A DNA stretch of 64,000 nucleotides from Chrysaora quinquecirrha (taxonomy: Eukaryota > Cnidaria > Scyphozoa > Semaeostomeae > Pelagiidae). The notes under the pieces were generated by a model. That model did not search any database. It worked only from the letters and a program-made list of their open reading frames with translations, and was not told the origin of the DNA. Made by a program: the position numbers and the translations under genes. Each line of letters begins with the position of its first letter. The stretch's first letter is position 1. The stretch spans positions 2,732,394 through 2,796,393 of the forward strand of contig JACTAT010000027.1 in NCBI GenBank assembly GCA_014526335.1, written 5' to 3'. Positions 44,641 to 56,300 of this stretch are shown here, piece by piece.

Positions 44641-45043
44641 TACACGCTTTTTTTTATAAAGATCCTAGCTCAAGGCCTAGTTCTTAAAGTTCCTTATTTT
44701 TTACCTCTTTTGAGACGATTGTAGTTCCAAAAGTTCCTTAATAGTTCCTTAATTTTAACTGCACATACAGTTTAATGACTACTGTACAGAGACATTTGCA
44801 TGTAAGCAAAGCTCGAAACTGCTCAAGGAAACATTTGATACACGCGTAAAGTACAATTTATGTGATTTTCGACTGCAAATGAATGGAACGGGCTTTCTAA
44901 TTCTTGATTGTTTGCAGTGATAAAAATATTCAACAATGAAAAGTTCCTTAGTGATTTTATCTTTAGTAGTATAAGTTCTTTAAATTTTCGGGCCTTCTAC
45001 ATGTAGGTTCCTTATAAAGTGGTTCCTTATAAAAAAGCGTGTA
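44641..45043. mobile_element. 400-bp TIR element, inverted sister copy
   Basis: Same sequence as 32451-32852 in the other orientation, ends TACACGCTTTTTTTTATAAA and TATAAAAAAGCGTGTA. The close match suggests recent movement. Confidence 0.8.
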
Positions 45044-46061
45044 ACATGGTGATAACGGAAATTAATGACATGCTACAAGGTTGAATGTTCGAAATAGAGT
45101 ACCTTATAAAATTGCAATTGACTTTCGTTTCTTCTTGATTTTGGGTCTTGCAAATTGAACTAAAGTCTTTTAGAATCGACGTTGTTCTGAAAACTGCAAT
45201 TCAAAAGGAGCGAGTATGAGTAAACGGTACATACTTAAGTCATCTATTTATGCTGCAAAAACCTCTACTAAGTTAAAACCTATCACCAAAACAACACGAG
45301 TAATATACGGCAAAACGAGTGCTACGTTTAGTAAACATTATACATGGCAAATAATCTATTTATTTTAGTCTTTAATCTTTATTCATATAACAAAAACAAA
45401 AACAACGATATAACTAATACCATTGTGAAAACCTACCACTCAATAACAAAAAAAGAAGTGATAATCAAAGTTCATATAAGTTCTGTAAGCATATAATAAA
45501 ATTTATTTACTTAGGCTAAGTTAGCGTTGTCAGGTCTTCTTCTCGTTATTCATGTAGCAAAGCAAAAGACAAAAATATATAATTCAATCAAAACACATAT
45601 AATTGAAAATTAAAGTTTATTTTTGTTCTGTAAGTATATTAAGAAAGTTATTTATTGTAGCATTGAGTTAACTTTAAAAAACGACATTAAAGAAATAAGC
45701 TAGTGACTAAGTTAGTTAATGGATAAGTTAATGAAATAAGCTAGTTCCTTAGTTAGGTGTCGTTTGAATAATTATAGATACAAACATGACTCACACTTAC
45801 CACCATCCTAGCTTCGCAGCTTCAATTTTGATTGATTTTCAAGAAACGAATGTTGTTTTTCTGAGCTTCTATCTATTTAAGTGAATTGATTGCCAATTGT
45901 ATTGCAAATTGCATTAGCTCAAATGCCAGCAGCTGGGACTTCTGTTATGCGAATGAAAGAAGGGAGGAGCGAAGACAAGACACAGTATATACTACATCAT
46001 CAAGACGTTTCCATTTAAAAAAATGATTTCTATATAGAAAGATAGATGTAGATACATTCAA
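45044..46061. other. AT-rich gene-free stretch
   Basis: AT-rich, with a loosely repeated segment (TTCTGTAAGCATATAATAAA near 45480, TTCTGTAAGTATATTAAGAA near 45635). No gene or element borders found. Confidence 0.5.
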
Positions 46062-46630
46062 TGGAACCTCCTTATAGCGGGCACCTGTTGGTCTATGTTA
46101 TTGCCCTTGTAGAGAGGTGTCAACTATATGGAGCTTGTTAAGATTTCAAGATATATCCTCTCAGTCTCATTAGAAAGAAAGATACATATAGTGAGAGTAA
46201 AGATAAATTAGAAAGAAAGATGCATATAGTGGGACCTCCTTATAGCGGACACTTTTCGGACTATGTTGTTGCCCTTGTAGAGAAGTGTCCGCTGTATTGA
46301 GGCTGTTTCGGTTTCAATAGAAGTCTTTTCAGCAGAAAAATAGATAGATACATATACTAGGGCCTTTATATAGCAGATATCTGTCGGATATAATGTTATT
46401 GCCCTTTGTATAGAGATGTCCGCTGTACGGAGGTTGTTCCATGTCTCAGCAGAGAGATATAGTAGATATAGATACATACAATGGAACCTCCTTGTAGCGG
46501 ACACCTGTCGGACTATGCTGTTGCCCTTGTAGAGAGGTGGCTGTTGTATGGAGGTTTTACCCATAGATGACCGTAGTTACATACATTAGGACCTCCATAT
46601 AACGGAAACCTGTTGGAACAGCGTTATTGC
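46062..46630. repeat. Tandem array of Tigger-like terminal units
   Basis: Five units of about 110-160 bases each start with a version of TGGAACCTCCTTATAGCGGA (near 46066, 46227, 46357, 46480, 46588) and then TTGCCCTTGTAGAGAGGTGT. The words resemble the ends of Tigger/pogo elements. A smaller related piece lies at about 60260-60440 in SLU7. Confidence 0.7.
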
Positions 46631-47202
46631 TGTTTGTTGAGGTGTCCTGGTTGTTATTACAATGAAATGACGCCTGCGCCAAAACATTGGTCCTTTGTTT
46701 GGAGTGTGAATTGTACAGAGTGTCTATGCTGAAAAAGTGCCTATTTCAATGTGTTGTCTGGATAAACGGATGTGTCGGCTTGAGACTGAGAAAAAAGTGG
46801 TCTTGAAAAAAAATGTGTAATAAACATAATAAGAACTGGACTTTGGAACAAGAGTATTCAGGACCTTTTTCAAAAAGATGAAGATGCATCGGTTATGAGC
46901 AAGAACCCCTTCTCTAGAAGTCTTAGACTGTGTGTACTTTTACTCTTAATTTGAGCATAACTACTAAATGAAACGTTTCTGTAGGAGTTCCTTGACTAGC
47001 CCGAAACACGTAGATGGCACAGAATGCACCAATTTTGTACAAATTTTCAATCTTTAAACATCAAACAAAATGTCGAAGGCCATGAAGTTAAGAGAGCAAC
47101 TTTTAAAATGGCATTCCCTTTTTCTGCCTTTTTTTGCACGATACACCTTGATATTCGGGAGGAAAATCGCTGAAAATGATGCCCTGGAAGGTGCTGTTGC
47201 GT

Positions 47203-47362
47203 CGTGGCCTAAACTAGCTGGCTCGTGGTAACAGAAGCTCAGCGAAGTCGGGGTTCGGGCCCCTGCTACGGTAGCGTCACAGCCAGGGTCGAGGTCTCGA
47301 TTAGTTAACTCACTACTCAGATCCTAGCGACTGGCGCTAAATACTTCATTCACCTTCACCTG
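47203..47362 (+). mobile_element. SINE family 2, intergenic copy
   Basis: Diverged head TGCGTCGTGGCCTAAACTAG, B-box GGGTTCGGGCCC, conserved core GTCGAGGTCTCGATTAG and CACCTTCACC tail. Confidence 0.8.
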
Positions 47363-47767
47363 TTTAGCATTATATCCCATAAGTGAAACTTTTGAAGCGA
47401 TTCCACCCCTGGTCCGAAAAACCATAGACTGATGTTGAACACTATTTATAATCATTTTCTAGCCTATTTATCCATTTCTCTATGTTCATTAAAATATTAA
47501 TATATCTTTGATCAGAAAATGCCATATCTTAATAATTAATTAACTCCATTAGTAAAACATTTTTGTTTTTTGTTGAACTTTCTGGTGTTTGTCACAGATG
47601 GTAAAAAATAATTAAGAGGTCTGCTGGAAATGAAAATTATGAAAATAATAATTATGACCACTGCTGGAAATCCTGTAATCCGCAGATATCATCAATTTCT
47701 ATAACAATCTAAAAACTTGTAGTATAGTTCCTTAAGTTTTGGCACAATTGGGCATAATTATTAGGTA

Positions 47768-48012
47768 CACTTTTTTTAAATAAGCAACTGGACTTTGGTC
47801 CAGCCCTCAAGAGTTGCTTAACATATCTAGCATTTCAGCCCTCGCAGAATGACTGGTACCCCCTAAAACCTCTTGTTTTGGCTCTTTTCTGGCTTCTCAA
47901 TGTTATTGACAAGTTTGCAAGGATGTACTGTATAAAGAAAGCTATTTCACCAAAAATGTTAACAAAATCTCAGCCCTAGTTGCTTATTGACCAGTTGCTT
48001 ATTTAAAAAAAG
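47768..48012. mobile_element. Family-L MITE (AAGCAACTGG ends)
   Basis: Ends ACACTTTTTTTAAATAAGCAACTGG-like and mirror CCAGTTGCTTATTTAAAAAAAG. A second full copy lies at 57329-57566 in a SLU7 intron, with the same inner words (TTTCAGCCCTC, GGAATGACTG). Confidence 0.78.
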
Positions 48013-48182
48013 TTTATAGCAAAGAATGTTCGAAACTCCACATCAAAAATAGAATACTGAATTAAAGCTGACCTCAGCTTTAAGGAAAAAGGCTTCTTTC
48101 TAGATTTTCGTATTGAAGATGATTATAGTTAAGCTATCGGAAGGACTGCGTATTTTGCAATTTTCAGTTATCAGAAGGGCTA

Positions 48183-48411
48183 GTATCCAGACAATTCTAG
48201 TTGAGGTGGTATCCTATTTTCAATACTAGCAAGGGCATAGGAGAAAGTTCCAAGTTGCGGCTGAAATTGGCACATTGATTTCCCAAGAGGTTAAAAAGAC
48301 GGAAATTAACATTTTTAGCCGAAATTGTTTCAGTTCTGTGCAAGCGTGTGAAATGTAAACTGTCTAGACAAACAGAAATCTGTTTAGACGTCACACCAAC
48401 TGTCTGGATAC
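48183..48411. mobile_element. Short TIR element (GTATCCAGACA)
   Basis: Ends GTATCCAGACA and TGTCTGGATAC; inner words CTGTCTAGACA repeat outside the element up to about 48530, so the true borders may differ. Confidence 0.5.
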
Positions 48412-48728
48412 ACAATAGCTTTCATTGAAACTTGAAAAAATCGGTCTTGCGGTTTTGCTGTTTTGCCTAAGTGTGAAATGTAAACAAAACTGTCTAGACC
48501 ACTGCTATAGAAATCCGTTTGCATTTCACACAATTTCATTTAAAGCCTGGATTCCAATAAGTGACTGGCTGTCGCTAAGTGTCGCTGAAGTTTTGGACTT
48601 TTTGTTGGCATTGCGTTAAAATGTTTAAACCTGTGGCTGTGTCTTTGACATCCATGTTTCCTATGGTCGCCAGTGTGTTTAGCTATCGCTTGTCTGTCGC
48701 TGACTGTCGCCGAGATAGAAGTTTTACG

Positions 48729-48986
48729 TATGGGAAACCAACAGGCTTAACAGTACCGAGGGTTTGATAGTCGGCGACGTAGCTATGAGAAACCAACAGG
48801 CTTAACAGTCCGGAGGATTAGACAGCCGGCGACGTATGGGAAACCAACAGGCTTAACAGTGCGGAGGGTTACACAGCCGGCGACGTATGGGAAACTTGCA
48901 GGCTTAACAGTACCGAGGGTTTGATAGCCGGCGACGTATGCGAAACCAACAGACTTAACAGTACTGAGGGTTTATAGCCGGCGACG
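48729..48986. repeat. 52-bp minisatellite, five units
   Basis: Unit TATGGGAAACCAACAGGCTTAACAGT followed by (A/G)CCGAGGGTTTGATAGCCGG-CGACG, five times with point changes. More GC-rich than its flanks. Confidence 0.9.
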
Positions 48987-49650
48987 TATGGGAAATTCGG
49001 CTCTTCGATTTTGCTGCCACGTGGGACAATAATGTACAATGGCAGATTTGTCGAATGCGCATCAAAACCAAAGCAACCGAACTCTTAAATAGTTTGAACG
49101 ACATGTTCCATAGGCCTATAATGAAATGAATATAATTCTATAAACAGAAGGAAATAATCTTTGATAAAGGCAGCGAATTTGTGCTGAACTAATTGAGCGT
49201 CTAAACAAAAATTTGTGGATCAAAATGTAGATTAGGAACGGTGATCTTTCGGATAGAAGAAAAAAACAAAATTATGAAGGGATCAATTGAGACAAACACT
49301 AACGGATAGAGAAAATTCATTCATTGTTTTACAAAGGACTCGTCCTACGTAAGGTTTAGGGTCGATAACGGAATAACGGTTGAGCTTCTCACAATTAACT
49401 GTATTACTGATGACACATATTGTGTAGATTTCATTTGAGATATGATACAAATTCATTGATGATCGCTATAGATTGGCGAATAGCTCTTTACAAAATAACA
49501 AATCTTATTAATCACAGAACTTTATCTGAAATTACAATGATGAAAACATTACTTTCAAACGCTGGCTGTGGGTGAAGAGACGGAGATTGATGGTGATAGA
49601 TTTTATCGTATGAGCGTTTGACGAAAAGAGCCTGTACGATTGATGATTAA
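48987..49650. other. Gene-free stretch
   Basis: Between the minisatellite and a family-A MITE. Nothing recognisable on either strand. Confidence 0.5.
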
Positions 49651-50018
49651 AGCCCTGACAAAACGATCAAACATTGTTCGTCAAACATCTGAAGTAACAA
49701 TTTCAAACAAAATGTTGTAAAGTTTGGCCACGTTTTAAAACATTGATTGTCAAACATATTCAAAAAGAAGATTTTTAAAAACATTGTTAAGCGATTCTGC
49801 TTCTCGAGCAAAATTTCGTGACATTGCTAAAATGTAAAATATTTTGACAAGCAGAATTGTTCGTGATGTTTTTTAAAAATTAAAAACATTTTCTGCTTGT
49901 CACAAGCAAAAATTGTTTGACGATCAATGTTTGGTGACGTGATGGAAAGGTAAAACATTTTGTTTGACAAGCAAAAATCAAATGTTTCGCTAAAATTTTT
50001 TATTGTTTGGCCAGGGCC
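49651..50018. mobile_element. Family-A MITE downstream of SLU7
   Basis: Ends AGCCCTGACAAAACGATC and TATTGTTTGGCCAGGGCC, flanked by TAA on both sides. It ends about 340 bases past the SLU7 stop codon. Confidence 0.78.
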
Positions 50019-50354
50019 TAAACAATAAAGGTCGAATATTTAAGGATTCAAGGGGGAGGACCCCCTGAAGTTTGTAGCTTTCGCTTTAATAATTTCAGTT
50101 TCAAAAGCCGTTAACGCCTCCCTAAAGAAAATCGCTATTTAACATCATGGAAGGTTCATTTACAGTTTTTTCTTCACTTTGCCAGTCCTTTCAGTTCAAA
50201 TGAATACTTTCCATTTGATAGTTTGACTTTAGAAATGCCCGACCTCCAATGGTCCACCGAACCGGATCTCATGCATGGCCAAAAATGTAATAATTTCTCA
50301 CTTACTTGTCTGATTTTTAACAAGCGCATACGTAGTTGCTGTGTATTCTTTGGT

Positions 50355-53300
50355 TTACTTATTCAAAAACTGTGCCATAGGGTCATCAGACCGTTGTCGC
50401 TTCATCCTGTATGCTTCTAATTCCTCTTCTGTTGGCTCTTTGTGCTCGATGTGCATTGAATTATACGTGTGAACAGTCAAGGAGCATACACAACAAATTA
50501 TTACAGTGATAAGACTAAGATAATAATTTAAAACACAGGCTCGTTCTTGAGTAATATTTTGTTTAGCTATTATTGCTCTTACTTTTTGTGGATTGAAGAC
50601 GTTGTAATGTAAGCTTTTCACATTTTGTCGTTTCCGTGCAAACTCAGTGCATGAAGCATCAGGTTTGTGGGCCGTTTTTATGGCGTACGACAGAACACAC
50701 GATCCCACGTGTCGTACCAATTACCCCTATATTACCCATCACTGTCTTTGTACATAGGAGGGAGGGGCAGGTTGCCAAGTACGGTATTTCCTCATTTAGG
50801 TGCCCACCCTCTCTTAAGCGATCCCTCCAATCCAATAAGCGCCCAGCTTAATTCTGCAACTTTGGAATTAGGAGCCCTTTCTAATGAGCGTCCAGATCGG
50901 CTTTTAGAATTTGATTTTCTTACTTCAATGTAGAGATTGGTGTTGAAGTAACAGGGTAGAAACGTGTTGATTGATATTATTACCTTTCTTAGTCTTAAAA
51001 ACGTGGACAGAGAAATCCAAAAAAACCCCAAACAGCACAATATGTCCCCTCACAGAAAATAACAATTTCTAATGATATTTTTCTAGTTTTCAATCTTTGA
51101 AAGCCCTCCCTCTAAAAAGTGTCCCATCCATCAAGCGATCACCAAAAGTTTGAAATTTTTTGCAATAGATTTTGCTATAAGCCACCGGCATTTACTAGCG
51201 GCAACTCCGTTGGTAAATTATTAGCATACAAAGCCCAAAGATAGCAAATTTCGAGACCTGCCCAGGTCCTATAAATGCCTCACGATTTCTCCAATTAAAG
51301 TACCATTGATATTGTTAATCCTGCCCTTGGAAATATGACAAAATATATGCTGAGAAGGATATGGTCTTTTTCTTTCGTCTACGCTGAGTAACTTGTCCAT
51401 CTTTTTCGACCTTTCTTCTTCTGCTTTTAGGGCCTAAAATGACAAGAAATCATTGAAGGGCCTATATTCCGATTCTCGTCAACAAGAGATAAACAAAGGC
51501 TAGCTTATTGCCTCCCTGTCTGTAACAAGCTTAAAAGTACTAATATTGAGAATATCAATATGCCCGAAAATGTTTCCGCTGTTTATCGCAATTCTGAAGT
51601 TGTGTACAACTCAAAAACTATGATATTGGAACCAAAGACCCTGACCAAAGGATCGAACATTGTTTGTCAAACATTTGATATTTGCTCAATGTTTTAAACA
51701 ACGTTTGCCAAGCCACGAAACATGGCTTGACATGAGCAAATAAGTGAAATTCGTTGCAAGATGTTTTTGAAAAGGTTCAAAAACATTTTTTGCGTAAAGC
51801 TACCATGAAAAGTTTGAATAGAAATGTTTCGCGATGTGGCAAAACGATAAAACATTTTACTTGACAAGCAAATTTCAAATGTTTGAAAAAAAATGTTGAT
51901 CGTTTGGCCAGGGCCTAAAGTTTATGTTAGCAGCAATTAGAATTGGAATCTTGCAAATTGGAAATCAGCAGACACTTACTTCTTTTATTCGATTCATTCG
52001 TTCAGTTTCTTCATCTATTAAGCCATTTTTGTCACTCGTTTTTTTGTTTTTATTTTCCTTTAGCTTTTCACGATGCATCTTAAACGGAAAACAGCAAACA
52101 GAAAATTTAGAGATTAAAAAAAACAACAAGCTAAAAATAAGCAAAAGCTTTTCGGTCTATAATCACCATAAGCGATTTTTGAAGAAGTTCTAGACATGCA
52201 GGATATTTAATGAAGATTTGATGAAAAATGCTTGAAGGAAAAGTTGGAAGGGCGAATAACTTTGCACATCAGAACAAGGTCGCTGTAGCTAGGTGGGAAA
52301 CCGGGAGATTTGTAAGTGGGCCCCTTTAAAAATTAAGTTTTGTAAAACCACGAAAATATTTAATGTGACGAAAATTTTGCTGAAATAGAGTATATAAGTG
52401 AAAATCTACAGGGTGGCCCAAAAAAGGGACCCCCTAGCTAAGCAATTTATAAATAATTTATTCTTAAGTTGGACTTTCATGAAATTAATACCGCATGATA
52501 TTCAACTCAAGTGAGATGTTTCGTGCTAATATCATGATGATATGGAGTATCTCTGAATAAATTGACTTTAAAACTTTACAATCCAAAAACGTACTGTAAC
52601 AAATATGCAACGTTATATGTTTATGCAACAAAACAGAAAAATCAATAAACTCATTCTTTTAGTCAAATGATATGTTCGAAATGTCCTCAATCCTGCTCAA
52701 TACACTTCTCTGATATGACTGACCATGCATTAATGTCCATGACAATTTAGTGCTGGGATAATGATTCCCCTTCACGCACGATTGCAGTACGCAATGATGG
52801 AATATAAACAGCTGATTCTTGGACATCATGAATTTAATGTCTAATTGCGTAGAAATGGAAGCTCTTATCACGGGCATATTTCTACATGACATAGCACTTG
52901 ACTTGAATATTGTCTGGTATAAATTTCATAAAATTCCTCCTTGAGAAAAACTATTCAGAAATTATTTACCTACGGGGATCCCTTTTTTGGGCCACCCTGT
53001 ATTTTTAGAATTTCTCAATTTGCTCTTCATTTTCTAAAAGAGCGTCAAAAATAATGCGTACATGTGCAAAATCAGTTATGTACATCAAACACTGGCTAAG
53101 ATATGGCCATTCGAAGACATATATTTCAATAGCCAATCACTTTATTTTGCGCTCGTTCTAAACTTCATGAACCAGAGCAAAAATACAGCGATTTCCTATT
53201 GTAATGTATTTCTTTGGATGGCCATATCCCAGCCAATATTTAATATTTCGACTGATTTTCGTCGTCGCTCGTCGCATTATTTTCATGCTCTTTCAGAAAA

Positions 53301-56300
53301 GGAAGAGCAAATTGAGAAATTCTAAAAATAGATCTTTGTGCGATCACGAATTTGGTACTCTATTACATTCGCAATTCAAAATGAGATTCAAAATCAGAGA
53401 GGAAGTCACCATTTCAAACTAGGTCTCGTTAAGGACCAGCGTAAAATTTGTATGTGTCCCTTTATAATAAAAATTTCTTGGGCCTTCTCCGGGAGCCACA
53501 CATCCCTGCAGCAGAACTTATTTGATCTGGTGCAGGAGGAATAGGGGCGTTGTTGCTAGGCGAAAAATCGGGAGTTTTCCAAGTGGGGTGGGCCCCTTCA
53601 AAAGTAGCATTTGTAGAACCCATGAAAATATTTAATGCGACGAAAATTTTGCTGAAATTACATTCGCAATTTGAAAAAGGACCTGCGTAAAATTTGTATG
53701 TGTCTTTTTATAACAAAAGTTTCTTAGGCCACAACGCCCCTGCATCAGAACGTATTTGATTTCATGCAGAAGCAAGAAATCACGATGCAAGACAGCAATA
53801 GGAAAAGGCTACCTAAGAAATAACAAGGTAGAAAAATGTTTCACCTGTACAAGAGACTTTTGTTCTTGATCATCTGTCGAATTATCATCTTTTCTTGTTG
53901 TACTTAAATCACCAGAAGGATAAGCACTTTCCTGCAAGATAAAATAATGATTATATAAATTTTTTGCCAAAGTGCCGAGTTCATTAGTTAACTTCTTTGA
54001 AGGCTACAAAAATTAAGCTACACTTAACTTTGTAAAGGTAAAGGTAAAGTTAATGGCTTTTATAAATAGCGCCGTTATCTATAACTGGACATATTCAGCA
54101 GCTCTACAACTATTTATCCCCTTAGCTCAGGCAATTTTTTCTTTTTCAAATTTTTCGCTATAGTCGGTTCGCGTGCAGCCATACAATCGGCGCTACGACG
54201 GTTTTTTAGGGCCTTCGTCACTAAGGTTAAGGTACCAATTTTACATTTGATGTGGTGTCACAGAGAGCAATGTTTTACACCTAGTAATTTTGTGCTCCCT
54301 AGCCTGTGTTTGAATCACAGACCTTGAGCCCAAATAGCGCAAGTGCGAACCACAACGCTACGCTGGTCTCTTTATTGTTTATTACAAGAGAGCAGACACA
54401 AGAACTTTCGTGAAACATCAAAATCATATTGTAGACACTCAACAAAAGTCCAAACAGTACAAACGTCACATGAAATAAGTCAAACAGTACAAACGTCACT
54501 TGAATGTCTTTGCTTCTCTACTTAGCTTTCCACAACTGATGCACGGTACTTGGTCTTCATCTGTGGACGAGTAGTCTGAGATTTCAGATTCCTCCTCACT
54601 TTCATCTTCCCATTTCAGCTCTCTTCCTGAAGCTTTAGCATGTTTTCTTTGTTTTCGTTGACTTTTTTGTTGTGTTTGCCTTGGAACTACAACTACTACC
54701 AATGACTTCAAAGCTATGTTCCCCCTTTCTGAGGGTATTTTTGCCAGGCTCTTGTTTTTCGTTCCATCTCCTTTTTCTTCTTTCCTTAACCTTTTAACAA
54801 CATCATCCGCCTTCAAAACTTCAGCTACTTTACTTACTTTTTGCTCTTTCTTTTGTTTTCAGAATTTAGCATTGCTGCTTATGTCTGTTCTGATCTTAGG
54901 TGTGACTGCTGTAATTACAGCTTGTCTCATCAGCTTTCCTGGGGGTTGCCTTTGCTGTGGCTGTACCCCTTTTCTATCTAGGGTGAAGCCAACACACAGA
55001 ATGCCTGCAACAGCTTTACTTGGTTTGATTTTTGACCACAGTTTTGACAGCGGTGTTGGAAATACTGCCTTGTCCATATTTTGCAGGCTGGCTTTGAAAG
55101 TGCTGCGGTGTCGTGGTGTAATCCAGCTGACTCATGGTGTCAGAAGCTCAGTGTGGTTAGGGTTCCAGCCCAGCCACGGTAGCGTCACGGCCAGGGTCGA
55201 GGTCTCGATTAGTTAACCTACTACTGAGATCCTAGCTACTGGCACTAAAACACCATTTCACTTTCACCTTCTTCCTAGTTTCTCGGAACCATGACTTTAA
55301 TACTTCTTTCCAGCAAACCTTTAGTGATCCAAATAACGCAGCACCACAAGACTGTAGTGAATGACTGGTATGCGATGGCAAACGTATAATAATGAATTCA
55401 TACCCAGTTTTTACCAATCGAAAAAGCGAAGCTGTATTTGTATTGTGCTTTATTATAGTATATATCATAGAGCCCAGCCACGGTAGCGTCACGGCCAGGG
55501 TCGAGATCTCGATTAGTTAACCTACTACTGAGATCCTAGCGACTGGCGCTAAAACACCATTTCACCTTCACCTTCACGCTAGTTTCTCAGAACCATGATT
55601 TTGATGGCAAACGTAAATAATGATTTGATTAACTTGCTGATTCCATCACTTTGTAGGTTAGGTGACTTCCATGGCCATCGAGAAAAAGCACATAGGGCTT
55701 TCTAAATGCTTCAGCCCATTTACAAAACCAGTCTTGAAAACAGTGACCTCCATCCGTCCACTCTTTGTAACATCACAAATTGTGCCTCTTGGACCCCATC
55801 TGTCCAAGATTGGAACAGATATTTACTTTTATGCACAGTAAGAGGACGCATAGACCTCCATCAGCCGATACACAGAAGAGGAAACTGTAACTTGCTTTGC
55901 CAGCTCCCTGGGATTTCAGGTAGGCACTCTTTTCCTTTTTCCGAATCAACACTTTTCTGAAATAGGGTTAGTTCAAAGGCAACTTCATCATAGTTGTGCA
56001 TCCTCTTTGCTAAATCTGGAGCACCTTCCAAGTTCTTATCGAAAGTAAATTTTTCAACCATGTTAAAAAATGAATTAACCATCTCATTCGTAAAACCTCC
56101 GGCCCCTCCATTTGTTGAGATCTCTGTCTTTCTGGTCTATACCTTTATGTTCGCACGGCCAACAGTCAGCTAATGGAGTCTTTTCGTTTATTTTCTAATC
56201 AAAATTTACTCTTTTATAAATAAACTTACAATTTTTGCTTGTTTTCCAGCTTCTCCGGTGCAATAAGACATTTTGATGTGCGAGTGACAACATGCGTACC

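Larger units (their letters stand above)
54496..56165 (-). pseudogene. Broken pogo/Jerky-type DDE transposase in a SLU7 intron
   Basis: Read on the minus strand in several frames, this 1.7-kb stretch gives ordered pieces of a DDE_1 (Tigger/Jerky/CENP-B-like) transposase: KRMHNYDE near 55990, [17 protein letters not shown] near 55840, FLDGHGSH near 55680 (second catalytic Asp region), [18 protein letters not shown] near 55290, [12 protein letters not shown] near 55070, and a C-terminal CISCGK motif near 54530. Frameshifts separate them. Two SINE copies (55101-55271 and 55470-55580) interrupt the reading, so it is a dead copy. It lies between SLU7 exons 56230-56337 and 53845-53931. Family is known from many animal genomes; the assignment rests on motif order. 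Confidence 0.75.

Noticed and set aside
48729..48986. CRISPR-like array
   Set aside because: Units are contiguous without unique spacers, and the genome is eukaryotic; it is a minisatellite.
50355..50720. Single-exon protein of 121 residues ending in the SLU7 C-terminus
   Set aside because: Only the last 36 residues are SLU7; the upstream part is intron read-through past the AT-AC boundary.
54496..54816. Separate acidic nuclear protein gene on the minus strand
   Set aside because: It is the C-terminal tail of the broken DDE transposase, in order with the other blocks.
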